DNA of 64,000 nt, from positions 372,001-436,000 of the forward strand of contig NZ_QNFY01000001.1 of assembly GCF_003290185.1 (NCBI RefSeq). The letters are read 5' to 3'. Made by a program: the position numbers and the translations under genes. This DNA is from Chryseobacterium lathyri. GTDB taxonomy: Bacteria > Bacteroidota > Bacteroidia > Flavobacteriales > Weeksellaceae. The notes under the pieces are model-generated. The model saw nothing but the letters and a program-made list of their open reading frames with translations, ran no database searches and had not been told where the DNA came from. Of the stretch, positions 52,515-62,052 are shown in pieces. The stretch's first letter is position 1. Each line of letters begins with the position of its first letter.

Positions 52515-53297
52515 ATGACAAATAATCCAGCTATATCAAGAAAAATACGTTCGGTATTTACCGTTAAAAATAAACAATATCTTAGTCCTCATTTTATCAG
52601 AGTAATCTTTAAAATTGAAGAAAATCAGGTTGAATTATTAAGAAACGTACAATCCGGATCCAACAATAAATTATTTATTCCAACAGGTATGACAGATCAA
52701 AGTCAGGAACCTTTATTCCTGACCAGAACCTATACCAACCGCAAGATCGATCTGGACAGCCGCGAACTGACGATTGATTTTGCTGTTCATGGTGAAACCG
52801 GCCCTGCCTCTCTATGGGCGCTTAATGCAAAACCGGGGGATACATTGGAAATAGGAATGAAGGAAAGCACCCGGCCACTGGTTCCTGATGCAGACTTTTA
52901 TTTACTCGTTGGTGATGCTACGGCACTTCCTGTGATCTGCGCTGTTGCAGAACTGCTGCCTTCCTATGTAACCGCAAAAATACTGCTCGAAGTTCCCGGA
53001 AAGGAAGACGAAATCATGCTGTGTTCAAGAGCAGAACTCTCCGTAGAATGGCTTTATAATCCTCATCCCGAAAAAGGAAGCTGTATTGCAGATCTTGTCA
53101 AAAAAATTGAATTTCCCGCTGGAATACTGAAAAAGTATATATATGTCACGGCAGAATACAGTACTGTAAAAGAACTCCGGAGCTATTTTAAAACAGAACT
53201 CAACTGGGATTCCCACGGCATGCATGCAGTTTCTTACTGGAAAGCAGGCCAATCGGAAGATGAAACCTCCAAAGACAGGTCGGTACAGGGAGATTGA
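52515..53297 (+). CDS. Siderophore-interacting protein (FAD-dependent ferric-siderophore reductase)
   Basis: This 260-residue cytosolic flavoprotein of the SIP/ViuB family has the FAD motif 'RTYTNRKIDLDSRELTIDFAVHGETGPASLWA' (about 78-109), 'LLVGDATALPVI' (NAD-binding side) and the C-terminal 'SYWKAGQSE'. It reduces Fe(III) in imported siderophores. It follows the MFS gene by 10 nt and is followed by the Crp/Fnr gene, so iron and this regulator are linked. Confidence 0.9.
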   Translation: MTNNPAISRKIRSVFTVKNKQYLSPHFIRVIFKIEENQVELLRNVQSGSNNKLFIPTGMTDQSQEPLFLTRTYTNRKIDLDSRELTIDFAVHGETGPASLWALNAKPGDTLEIGMKESTRPLVPDADFYLLVGDATALPVICAVAELLPSYVTAKILLEVPGKEDEIMLCSRAELSVEWLYNPHPEKGSCIADLVKKIEFPAGILKKYIYVTAEYSTVKELRSYFKTELNWDSHGMHAVSYWKAGQSEDETSKDRSVQGD

Positions 53298-53337
53298 GCT
53301 TTTATTGCTACATTTGCTCAGGACTGATTTCAGATTT

Positions 53338-53907
53338 ATGGAAGAACTATTAGCTTCATACATTAAAAGCAAAATATCGATAACAGAAGAGGAGCTGAAC
53401 ATCATTCTTTCCCATTTCAGACCGATGAAACTGAAAAAGAATGAGCTGCTGCTCGCCAACGGGCAGTCCAGCCAGCGGACTTTCTTTGTGGTTAAAGGTT
53501 GTCTCCGGATTTTCTTTATCAATGAAGAAGGCCAGGATTCTACACGGTATTTTGCTTTTGAAAATCAGTTTGCTACCGCACTGGTCAGTTTTATCACATC
53601 AGAACCTTCTGATGAATTTATACAGGCTGTGGAAGATTCGGAGGTGTATTATATAACGCACAGCAGCTTTTATCATCTGCTGGATGAGATCCCGCAGTGG
53701 GAGAAATTCTACAGAAAATACCTTGAAATGGCTTATGTAAACAATACCAGGAGATTGATGTCTTTTCTGGTGCAGGACGCCCTTGAAAAGTACCGCCAGC
53801 TGCTGGATGAAAACCCTATTATCGTACGGAGGCTTTCCAATAAAATGGTGGCTTCCTATCTCAATATTTCGCAGGAAACATTAAGCCGGTTAAAATCAAA
53901 ACTTTAA
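53338..53907 (+). CDS. Crp/Fnr-family regulator, probable controller of the adjacent iron genes
   Basis: This 189-residue protein has a cNMP-binding-like domain (about 20-130, 'NELLLANGQSSQRTFFVVKGCLRIFFINEEG') and a C-terminal HTH ('NKMVASYLNISQETLSRLKSKL'). I start it at ATG 53338 ('MEELLASYIKSK'); the frame extends back to 53224 but that part overlaps the reductase gene in another frame. No cysteine cluster is seen. FNR-like boxes precede the operon upstream and the gene downstream, consistent with local activation by this protein. Confidence 0.85.
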   Translation: MEELLASYIKSKISITEEELNIILSHFRPMKLKKNELLLANGQSSQRTFFVVKGCLRIFFINEEGQDSTRYFAFENQFATALVSFITSEPSDEFIQAVEDSEVYYITHSSFYHLLDEIPQWEKFYRKYLEMAYVNNTRRLMSFLVQDALEKYRQLLDENPIIVRRLSNKMVASYLNISQETLSRLKSKL

Positions 53908-53916
53908 GTTTCTTTT

Positions 53917-53960
53917 TTGACCCAAATCAATGTTTCAGGATCTGACAGTCTGCAAATTTG
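53917..53960 (+). promoter_or_regulatory. Second Crp/Fnr-type box and promoter
   Basis: TTGACCCAAATCAA (53917-53930) has the same TTGAC-N4-(A/G)TCAA ends as the box at 51262. CAAATTTG (53953-53960) is a near-match to the -7 box. The box centre to the final G is 36.5 bp, identical to the first promoter. It begins 9 nt after the regulator's stop codon. Confidence 0.65.
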
Positions 53961-53978
53961 CAGTCAATCATCAGAACT

Positions 53979-54671
53979 ATGAACAACAGCGAGCGCCAAC
54001 CTTCAGATATTTTTACAGGCATTATTCTTTCAAAAAATAAAATTGCATACAACACCTTTCACATCAAGGTTCAGAGCCGGGATTTTTCAACGATTCAATA
54101 TGCCGCAGGATATACCGCCGAAATTTTCCTTTGCGATCCTTATTATAGTCCGCGCAGCAGGAGTCGGGAATATGCCTTCTGGAATTATGAACCGGTTTAT
54201 CATACTGCGGATTTTGTTATCACAGCAGAAGACAGCAGTGTAAAAGATTGGATGTGTACAGCTCAGGAAGGAGACAGTGTATTTTTTCGCAGATTTTTAA
54301 ATGAAACGGTGACAGATCATTCCGGGAATCAGTATTTTCTGATAGGAGATCATACAGGTTTATCTTTTCTTTATGAGATTAACAGAGCTCTTGCCGTCAG
54401 CAAAAAAGTTGAAAGTTTTATATACAGTAAACACCCGGGCAGACTTTTTCCGGATCTTGATCACAGCTTTCCTTTAAATTTTTCTGTTATCAATCCTTTA
54501 CATCCCGAAAATATTCTAGAATACATCAGAAAACACTTTCCGGGAAATATAAAAAACAGCAGAGTGTATTTGGCAGGAGGTATGAAAATAAATTCTTTGA
54601 TATCTGAATTTCTTCAGAAGGAATATTCTTTTGAGCCCAAGAATATCTATTTGAAAAACTTCAGGAGTTGA
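53979..54671 (+). CDS. Divergent siderophore-interacting-like flavin reductase
   Basis: This ~230-residue protein resembles the SIP/ferredoxin-reductase fold: an FAD-type barrel (about 10-110, 'REYAFWNYEPVYHTADFVITAEDS'), then 'QYFLIGDHTGLSFLYEINRAL' and 'RVYLAGGMKINSLISEFLQ' as nucleotide-binding strands. The FAD-binding R-x-Y-S/T motif is altered to 'SREYAFWNY', so cofactor use is less certain. The ATG at 53979 is preferred to a TTG at 53958. It sits under an FNR-like box matching that before the MFS-SIP operon. Confidence 0.7.
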   Translation: MNNSERQPSDIFTGIILSKNKIAYNTFHIKVQSRDFSTIQYAAGYTAEIFLCDPYYSPRSRSREYAFWNYEPVYHTADFVITAEDSSVKDWMCTAQEGDSVFFRRFLNETVTDHSGNQYFLIGDHTGLSFLYEINRALAVSKKVESFIYSKHPGRLFPDLDHSFPLNFSVINPLHPENILEYIRKHFPGNIKNSRVYLAGGMKINSLISEFLQKEYSFEPKNIYLKNFRS

Positions 54672-54886
54672 GTTATCACATTTGAGTACTCCAGAAGGGG
54701 AGAAGCTTTGAAACAATGATATTTAACATATTTCCGATATTATAAGTATTATTTAATGCATAGCTAATATTAAAATGATAAATTTAGGTCAATTAAAGTT
54801 TTTGGACTGAAGCGCTCATTTCAATATGGATCCAGCATTCCGGGATTTTAATTCATTTTCAGCGAAAGAATTTTTATCAGAATAAA

Positions 54887-56692
54887 ATGACACATAAACC
54901 ATTACACAACTTCCATATTCCGGTAATGGGCCTGGCTTATACCATAGACAGTCCAATCCGTGTTGCCCAATATGGAATTTCTTCCGTGATTTCCATTATT
55001 GATGATGAGATCCTGGAAAAAATGAAAAACTTTTATAGTAAGAAATTCAGTCTTGATTATTTAGGAATTTCAACAAAAACTGAGGATTACAGGGCTAAAA
55101 GAATTACAGCTTACCTGGATATGGTAGATGATATCGTGAATGAAAAATTTGAATCTTTCAAACAGGAAATCACTAGAAATAAGGAAGCATTAAAGAACTT
55201 TATAGCCATTCTGCCCAATACTTCAGATCTGAAAAGCAGACTTCAAAATCTTGTGAACCAAAAAGACAGTTTAGGCTCAAATATCAAAAACTTTATTGAA
55301 AACAACCTGAAACCGGGAAGTATCGATGTCAATATCATGACAAAAGTTGATAAAGACAACTATAAAAAAGATCAGCAACTTCCTGTGATCTTTAACGATG
55401 CCCATGCTTCACTGCGTGGTTTTGCCCAAAGTAAACTATCTTCTTCAATGGTACTTTCCGCAGGAATGAATCCTCGTTTGTACAGCTATATTGAAGAATT
55501 TGATGATTTCTTTCCCGATGAGAAGGGTATTTTAAAAAAGAAAATCATTCTGAAAGTAAGCGATTTCCGTTCAGCAATGATTCAGGGGAATTTTTTAGCT
55601 AAAAAAGGCCTGTGGATTTCAGAATACAGAGTTGAATCAGGACTGAACTGCGGAGGCCATGCATTTGCTACGGAAGGGATGTTGCTGGGGCCTATCATGG
55701 AAGAATTTAAACAGAAAAAGAATGACCTTATCCAGTCTGCTCATGCCTTAATGATCACCGCTTTGGAGCAAAAAGGAAAACATACCGTTTCCGAACCTCT
55801 TGAAATGAAAATTACAGTTCAGGGTGGAGTGGGAACCTCGGAAGAACATGAATTTCTGCTTGAAAACTATAATGTAGACAGTGTCGGATGGGGATCACCA
55901 TTTCTATTGGTTCCTGAAGCTACTTCTGTAGATACGGAAACCAGAAATCTACTTTTAAAATCTGGAGAAAAGGACTTCTATCTGAGTAATATCACACCTT
56001 TGGGAGTACCTTTCAATACGGTTAGAGGGACATCTAATGAGCTATTAAAAGAACAAAAGGAATCTGCCGGAAAATACGGAAGCTCTTGCCCGAAAAAACT
56101 ACTGGCTCTAAGCAAAGAATTTTCACCGCAGGGAACCTGTACTGCCTCTAAGAAGTACCAGGATATTAAATTGAAAGAACTTCAGGCCGATCCTGAGCTT
56201 ACTGCTGAAGAATTTAGCAAAAGGAAGACTGAGATTACAGATAAAGCCTGTCTCTGTGTAGGATTGGTAAATGCCGCTTATATAGAACAGAATCTTGAAA
56301 TAAAGGGCGAAAAACAGGGGGTCGTTATATGTCCGGGACCTAATCTGGCTTTTTTTGACAGGGAAGTTTCCCTTTCGGAGATGGTAAAACACATCTACGG
56401 GAACGCTAATATCCTTCCGGATAACCAGCGCCCGAATATGTTCATCAATGAACTGAAAATGTATGTTGATTATCTTAAAAAAGAAATCAGTAATTCTTCA
56501 GCACAGATCACAAATTCCCAAACCAAAAAGTGGAATACATTCAAAAAGAATGTTCTGGAAGGCATTGAATATTATCATCACATGTTTCATACATCCACTT
56601 TCTTTAAAAGCGGATTGAATACCATAGAACTGCAGCTGCAGGAACATAAATTGATACTTACAGCTATTGAGATTCCTCAGGCTGAAAAGTAA
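54887..56692 (+). CDS. Large TIM-barrel-like protein of unknown function with conserved cysteines
   Basis: I can place this 601-residue protein only loosely. The start 'IPVMGLAYTIDSPIRVAQYGISSVISIIDD' (11-40), 'GLNCGGHAFATEGMLLGPIMEEFK' (252-275) and 'VQGGVGTSEEHEFLLENYNVDSVGWGSPFLLVPEA' (311-345) look like strands and FMN-phosphate loops of nitronate-monooxygenase-like TIM barrels. Cysteines C255, C401, C418, C455 and C457 could hold an Fe-S cluster. The C-terminal ~100 residues are helical. No signal peptide. It has its own 215-nt upstream gap and no obvious operon partner. Confidence 0.6.
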   Translation: MTHKPLHNFHIPVMGLAYTIDSPIRVAQYGISSVISIIDDEILEKMKNFYSKKFSLDYLGISTKTEDYRAKRITAYLDMVDDIVNEKFESFKQEITRNKEALKNFIAILPNTSDLKSRLQNLVNQKDSLGSNIKNFIENNLKPGSIDVNIMTKVDKDNYKKDQQLPVIFNDAHASLRGFAQSKLSSSMVLSAGMNPRLYSYIEEFDDFFPDEKGILKKKIILKVSDFRSAMIQGNFLAKKGLWISEYRVESGLNCGGHAFATEGMLLGPIMEEFKQKKNDLIQSAHALMITALEQKGKHTVSEPLEMKITVQGGVGTSEEHEFLLENYNVDSVGWGSPFLLVPEATSVDTETRNLLLKSGEKDFYLSNITPLGVPFNTVRGTSNELLKEQKESAGKYGSSCPKKLLALSKEFSPQGTCTASKKYQDIKLKELQADPELTAEEFSKRKTEITDKACLCVGLVNAAYIEQNLEIKGEKQGVVICPGPNLAFFDREVSLSEMVKHIYGNANILPDNQRPNMFINELKMYVDYLKKEISNSSAQITNSQTKKWNTFKKNVLEGIEYYHHMFHTSTFFKSGLNTIELQLQEHKLILTAIEIPQAEK

Positions 56693-56918
56693 CAGTATTT
56701 TTTTAAATTGATAGATAAACAGCTTTCATTGTGAAGGCTGTTTTTTTATGTTCATTCTAATAAAATAATCAGTTATCTTCTCCTCTTAAATGTAAAAAAG
56801 TGAGGCAAAATAAGCTTTTCTATTTATAATAACTATAAGCCATATGCTTATTTTGAATCTGAAATCCTCCATGATAATCCTTACCTTAGTACATGAAATT
56901 TTAATTCAATCTGTTTTT

Positions 56919-57863
56919 ATGGAAAAAAGAAAAATAAAAAATACAGACCTGTCAGTAGCCCCAGTTAATTTTGGAGGAAATGTTTTTGGATGGACGCTGG
57001 ACGAGAAGCAGTCCTTTGATATATTGGATCAGTTTACGGATGCCGGGTTCAATTTTATTGATACAGCAGATACCTATTCCTGGTGGGTCAACGGAAAAGG
57101 AGGCCAGTCTGAGGAAATCATAGGAAAATGGATGAAAAGTCGTTCCAACCGTCAGGATATAGTTCTGGCTACCAAAGTGGGATCTGAGACCAAAGAACAC
57201 AGTTTTGACATCAGCAAAAAACATATTTTGAAATCTGTGGATGAATCCCTTCAAAGGCTTCAGACCGATCATATTGATCTTTATTATACTCATTTTGATG
57301 ATCATACCACTCCCGTAGAAGAAACGCTTTCTGCCTACGACGAGATCATAAAAGCCGGGAAAGTACGCTATATTGCTGCTTCCAATCTTTCCCCGGAGCG
57401 CCTGAAGGCATCATTTGAGGCTTCAGAAAAAAATAACCTTCCCAAATATGTAGCCCTACAGCCTCATTACAATTTAATGGAAAGAGAAGGTTTTGAAAAA
57501 AATTATGCTCCGCTGGTAGAAGAATTTGGATTGAGTGTATTTCCATACTGGTCATTAGCTGCCGGTTTTCTTACCGGGAAATACCGCAATGAAGCAGATT
57601 TAGGCAAAAGCCAGAGAGGAGAAGGTGTAAGAAAATACCTGAACCCAAAAGGTCTTGAAGTATTAAAAGCCCTGGACCACGTAAGCGAAAAGCATAAAAC
57701 AACACAGGGAACAGTCGCCCTGGCATGGCTTCTGGCCAATCCTTTAATCACTGCACCTATTGTAAGTGCGACAAGTGCCTCCCAGCTTGATACTTTATTC
57801 AGCGCCCCAAAACTTATTCTAGACCAGGAAGATATTGAATTGCTTAATCAGGCAAGTCATTAA
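56919..57863 (+). CDS. Aldo/keto reductase
   Basis: This ~314-residue cytosolic NADPH-dependent enzyme has the AKR pattern: 'FNFIDTADTYSWWVNGKGGQSEEIIGKWM' (Asp and Tyr of the catalytic tetrad, about 44-72), 'DIVLATKVG' (catalytic Lys), 'QTDHIDLYYTHFDDHTTPVEETL' (catalytic His), and 'YWSLAAGFLTGKYR'. It resembles YajO/Gcy-like general-stress AKRs. An earlier ATG at 56844 adds 25 hydrophobic residues unlikely for this family, so 56919 is chosen. Confidence 0.9.
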   Translation: MEKRKIKNTDLSVAPVNFGGNVFGWTLDEKQSFDILDQFTDAGFNFIDTADTYSWWVNGKGGQSEEIIGKWMKSRSNRQDIVLATKVGSETKEHSFDISKKHILKSVDESLQRLQTDHIDLYYTHFDDHTTPVEETLSAYDEIIKAGKVRYIAASNLSPERLKASFEASEKNNLPKYVALQPHYNLMEREGFEKNYAPLVEEFGLSVFPYWSLAAGFLTGKYRNEADLGKSQRGEGVRKYLNPKGLEVLKALDHVSEKHKTTQGTVALAWLLANPLITAPIVSATSASQLDTLFSAPKLILDQEDIELLNQASH

Positions 57864-57881
57864 TTAATTTCATCTGAAATT

Positions 57882-57918
57882 AAAAATATCCGTTCGGTTT
57901 GCTGAACGGATATTTTTT
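57882..57918 (+). terminator. Terminator after the aldo/keto reductase
   Basis: AAATATCCGTTC (to 57895) pairs with GAACGGATATTT (from 57904), followed by T5. The complementary A tract on the left could let it serve the leftward ClC gene too. Confidence 0.85.
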
Positions 57919-57965
57919 ATGTTTTTAAATGATGAAGTTTGATTCTGAACTTTATGTTTAAAAAA

Positions 57966-59813
57966 TTAATCAGAATATTCTTTCAAAAGCTGTCTGTAAC
58001 TCATCAAGATAGATGATTTTGAAATAAACCCTATAAAATCATTGTTTTCACTGGTTACCGGAAGGTTCCATACGCCGGTATCATCAAAAATCTGAAGAAT
58101 TTCCAACGGTTTATTGTCCCGGTGAATGACTGCAGGCGGAGCTTTCATAATTTGCGCAACTGTCATGGAGCTGTCAGCTTCTTTATTAAAAAGATAGGGA
58201 CGGATATCATCCAAAGTAAGGATGCCTTTCAGTTTTCCTGCCTCATCTGTTGCCGCAAAAATATTTTTAGTTCCATTTTTCACCTGCTCAAACAATATTG
58301 TAATGGAAGCATTTTCATGGATTGTTTCTGAATATTTGTCTATAAAATCTTCGGTTCTCAAAGCAAAAAGCAGGTTTTTATCATGCTTATTAGTAAATAT
58401 TTTCCCCTGATCAGCCAAAGATTCCAGTTCCGGGGAGATTGGGGAGAACCATTTTGCAATAAGATAAGAGATAATGGATACAATCATCAGTGGAATAAAA
58501 AGATCATATCCAAAACTGGATTCAGCGATCAGAAATATAGCCGTAAGGGGAGCATAGAGTACACCGCTCATTGCTCCTGCCATTCCTACCAGAACAAGAT
58601 TCGTTACCGGAACATCCGTAAACCCGATATGCTGGCAGACTACTGCAAATAAATAACCCACCGTTCCTCCGGCAAAAAGAGACGGGGCAAAATTACCACC
58701 GTTACCACCGCTAAATATTGTAAAAGACGTAGCAAAAGCTTTTAACAGACATACCAGAACCAGAAATATGATGATGGTCCAGTCTCCGATCTCAAAATAC
58801 CGGAAAAAGCTGTTTCTGATAATAGAATGAGTACTTCCGTTGGTAAAAGCCTTCACTGTCTCATATCCTTCTCCGAACAATGGCGGAAAAAGAACACATA
58901 ACAATGACAGCACCAAACCTCCGAACATAGCCTTACGCATCCTTGAAAGCTTAAGCCCTTTGATGAAATGTTCTACTTTTTGAGAAATCACGACAAAATA
59001 ACGGGCATACAGTCCCGTCACAATTCCCAGTATAAGATAGTATGGAACATTTTTATAGTTAAAGGGTTCTCTGGTATAAAACCTGAAAAGCACATCTTCC
59101 TGAAGCAGAATCCTTGATAAAAGGCTTCCGCAGACAGCAGCCACTACCAAAGGAATGAAATCTGTAAAAACCACACCTGTCAAAAGAATTTCAAAAGCAA
59201 ACATGATCCCCGCAATCGGAGCATTGAAAGCTGAAGCAATACCTGCGGTGGCTCCTGCAGCCAACAGGAGAGTCCTTTCCTTATAGCTGAGCCGATAGGT
59301 CTGTGCATAATTGGAACCGATGGCGGCCCCTGTAACTGCAATAGGACTTTCTAATCCCGCAGAACCTCCCAGACCAACTGTCACGGCACTCTGAATGATC
59401 TGTGAATACATTTTTACAGAAGCTACAATACTTGAGTTCTGAGCTATTTCATACAAAATTGCACCGATTCCTTTTCTGTCCTGGCCTTTAAACAGAGTAA
59501 GAACAATAGCTGTAGTAAGAACGATTCCCAAAAAAGGAAAAACAATATAGAATAAGATCTGATATTCAAAATGTACCTTATGCGTAATAAAATTATGGAT
59601 GGTATGTACAAGCGTTTTCAGGACCACTCCGGCAAGACCAGCAGTACAACCCACGAGTATTCCGGAAAGTACCAGAAACTGGTTCCTGCTGAGCCTGTTA
59701 TTAAGCCAGTGAAGAATCAGTTCATAGCTTCTGGCTTTTTCCAGTCCGTATTCCTGGAAGTCTCTTTTAAATTTTAGAAAGCTTAAATACTTTTTTTTAT
59801 TGTGAATTTTCAC
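57966..59813 (-). CDS. ClC-family chloride channel/transporter with CBS domains
   Basis: This 615-residue membrane protein has the ClC core (about 40-460): 'GLGGSAGLESPIAVTGAAIGS' carries the gating glutamate (GLESP for GREGP), and 'SGGNGGNFAPSLFAGG' the GxFxP anion motif. By eye the internal proton glutamate of ClC-ec1 (IIEEM) aligns with F-E-I, so that position seems to be isoleucine. The C-terminal 140 residues are paired CBS domains. The start is GTG at 59813; no in-frame ATG lies nearby upstream. Confidence 0.85.
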   Translation of the reverse strand: MKIHNKKKYLSFLKFKRDFQEYGLEKARSYELILHWLNNRLSRNQFLVLSGILVGCTAGLAGVVLKTLVHTIHNFITHKVHFEYQILFYIVFPFLGIVLTTAIVLTLFKGQDRKGIGAILYEIAQNSSIVASVKMYSQIIQSAVTVGLGGSAGLESPIAVTGAAIGSNYAQTYRLSYKERTLLLAAGATAGIASAFNAPIAGIMFAFEILLTGVVFTDFIPLVVAAVCGSLLSRILLQEDVLFRFYTREPFNYKNVPYYLILGIVTGLYARYFVVISQKVEHFIKGLKLSRMRKAMFGGLVLSLLCVLFPPLFGEGYETVKAFTNGSTHSIIRNSFFRYFEIGDWTIIIFLVLVCLLKAFATSFTIFSGGNGGNFAPSLFAGGTVGYLFAVVCQHIGFTDVPVTNLVLVGMAGAMSGVLYAPLTAIFLIAESSFGYDLFIPLMIVSIISYLIAKWFSPISPELESLADQGKIFTNKHDKNLLFALRTEDFIDKYSETIHENASITILFEQVKNGTKNIFAATDEAGKLKGILTLDDIRPYLFNKEADSSMTVAQIMKAPPAVIHRDNKPLEILQIFDDTGVWNLPVTSENNDFIGFISKSSILMSYRQLLKEYSD

Positions 59814-60046
59814 TTGGAAACCAATTTTAAAACCGTAATGGTTTCGTAAATTTATGAAATATCTTTATAAATGTCTGGTCATGGATTACTAAAAAAGCAT
59901 TAAAGATCATCGCAGCATAATGAAATTCAATAGGTTATATCATTATAAATATTTCTCATAATTTTAATTCCATCCTGCAATTGAAAGATCCATCCGGAAA
60001 TCTCAGGTATTTTTAATCATATTGATTTAAAAGCACTGTAAAAATT

Positions 60047-61648
60047 TTAAGAAACCGATTCCAGATTGTCTTTTTTCAGATTATTAATGAAATAGGAGGG
60101 ACTTACTCCGGTTTCTTTCTTGAAAATTACTGCAAAAACTTCTCTCGACGAAAATCCACAGGCTTCGGCCAGATAGCTGATCTTATATTCCCGGTAAATG
60201 TGATTTTCATACAGCTTATTGGTAATATAGTTGATCCTGAGACCATTGATGTAGTTATTATAGCTGTTTCCTTTATACTGTTTGATGATTTCCGATAGGT
60301 ATCTGGTATTGGTATTCAGGTCATTGGCCAGGGAAGTAAGGCTCAGATCTTTTTTAATGAATTTTTGTGATTTTTCAAATTTTTCCAGCTTGGTCAGGAT
60401 CATTTTTAGTGTTTCGTCTGTGATATTAATGCTTTTCTCAGAAGAAATTTCCAGCTGTACATTTTGTGCCGGAGGATCATTGGCCTTTTTAAGGTTATTA
60501 ATGACTGTCTCATAACTTTCATGAAGTTTTCTCTGGTTTCTTTTCCAGAAAAATAGACCACCCGCCACAAGAAGTATAATAAAAGTAAAGACAATCATCA
60601 GCATTTTCTGAATATTCCCGGTATGAACTTCTCCCTGCTGATCCATCATCTTTTTTACGGGAGTATTGATAGTTTTCTTTTCTTCGTTAACGAGACTGTC
60701 ATTCAGTTTCGTGTAGAGATTCATATACTTTTTTGAAGCTTCCTTTTCTCCAAGCTCTACATAAGATTTGAAGTTAACTTCATAAATATCTCTGCGGATA
60801 TAGGGTATACTCATTACTTTTTCCAGCTGTTCGGCCTTTTCTGCGTAGTGTACAGCCTGGTCATATTTTTTTTGGTCATAATACAGCCATGCATATTCAT
60901 TCAGAATAGTAACTTCCAGGTTTTTAGATACTCCATAATGTTCATTTTGAGCTATCTTTAATGCTTTGTCAAAATAACCCTCCGCATCATGGATCCGTTT
61001 GGACGCGACGCTTGTCATACCCAAGTTCATATAAGACAGCGCAAGAAGGTGGTATTTTTTTGATATAAAATCCTTGCTTTCTCCAATATGAACTGCACTC
61101 TCCAGGCATTTTTTCTGATAATGTATCACAGAATCCAATGGGGCATTCATATGGGCCAAATATGAGCTTATACCTGTATATATCAAAGATTTCAAATAAT
61201 TCTTTTTGTCTTCAGACTCTATTTTTTCAGATATTTTTAATGCATTTCTAAAATCTCTGATACTTTCATTGTTAAAGCCTAATTCTGTGTAAGATGAAGC
61301 TCTTAACCTGTAAATATTGGCCAGTTTTGCATCATCGTTCGCATCTATAGCGAGCTTTTCACCTTCTGTACTCAGATCGATTACTTTTTTATGATTTCCT
61401 GCGTCATAATATCTGGCCATAAGGATAGAAGTGCTTTCCAGAAGCCCTTTTTTATAGCCTGTCTTTTTAGAGGCACGGTAAATCTCATTCGAAAGTTCTA
61501 TTGATTTTGCAGGATTGCTCTTAGACAGTTCTTCAGCCCGGATAATTTTAGAATCAATTTGTGAATTTGTGAGAAATCCGGAATCGAGCTGAGCATGAAA
61601 AAGCCCGAAAATAAAACAGGACAGAAATAAAACGGTATTTTTCATCAT
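60047..61648 (-). CDS. TPR-containing membrane AraC-family regulator
   Basis: This ~533-residue protein has a signal peptide (about 1-19, 'LFHAQ'), a periplasmic TPR array (about 30-320, repeats such as 'YDQKKYDQAVHYAEKAEQLEK'), one TM helix (about 350-370, 'MLMIVFTFIILLVAGGLFFW') and a cytosolic AraC domain (about 430-530). This sensor-TM-AraC layout is common in Chryseobacterium and its relatives; the periplasmic TPRs presumably bind a ligand or protein. The ATG at 61648 is preferred to a TTG at 61678. Confidence 0.85.
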   Translation of the reverse strand: MMKNTVLFLSCFIFGLFHAQLDSGFLTNSQIDSKIIRAEELSKSNPAKSIELSNEIYRASKKTGYKKGLLESTSILMARYYDAGNHKKVIDLSTEGEKLAIDANDDAKLANIYRLRASSYTELGFNNESIRDFRNALKISEKIESEDKKNYLKSLIYTGISSYLAHMNAPLDSVIHYQKKCLESAVHIGESKDFISKKYHLLALSYMNLGMTSVASKRIHDAEGYFDKALKIAQNEHYGVSKNLEVTILNEYAWLYYDQKKYDQAVHYAEKAEQLEKVMSIPYIRRDIYEVNFKSYVELGEKEASKKYMNLYTKLNDSLVNEEKKTINTPVKKMMDQQGEVHTGNIQKMLMIVFTFIILLVAGGLFFWKRNQRKLHESYETVINNLKKANDPPAQNVQLEISSEKSINITDETLKMILTKLEKFEKSQKFIKKDLSLTSLANDLNTNTRYLSEIIKQYKGNSYNNYINGLRINYITNKLYENHIYREYKISYLAEACGFSSREVFAVIFKKETGVSPSYFINNLKKDNLESVS

Positions 61649-62052
61649 GTGTTTTTTGAAACAGCAAATTAAGTACAATATTAATGATTATCTTACAATA
61701 ATAGTGTTAGTTTTTCAGAATTTACATTGTTAATTAATTTTTTCAACCAACTGATTTTAAATAATCTAAATTTAAATAACGGCTTCAAATCCTAACTGTT
61801 TATCTTCATATAAACAGCTCTAAAATACCCTGCCTTTTTTCGGAAATCATTTCGTATTAAGCTTTTTCATAACCAGCCAAAGTTCTATTATTGTACTTCT
61901 TATTTAAAACACACATATGAAAAGCAATAATTTTGTAAGGTTTCTCATTTCCTTCAATTATAAATTTATCATATTACTTTTCCTTATATCTCTATTCCAA
62001 CCGCTGGAGCTTATCCTGTAATTTATATAAACATAAACAATTTAGAAAATAT

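Noticed and set aside
53224..53337. Extended N-terminus of the Crp/Fnr protein
   Set aside because: The extension overlaps the reductase gene in another frame and has no similarity to the family N-terminus; ATG 53338 gives the normal length.
61676..61700. Fur box (TAATGATTATC) upstream of the TPR-AraC gene
   Set aside because: Only one half-site is convincing and the gene has no iron context.
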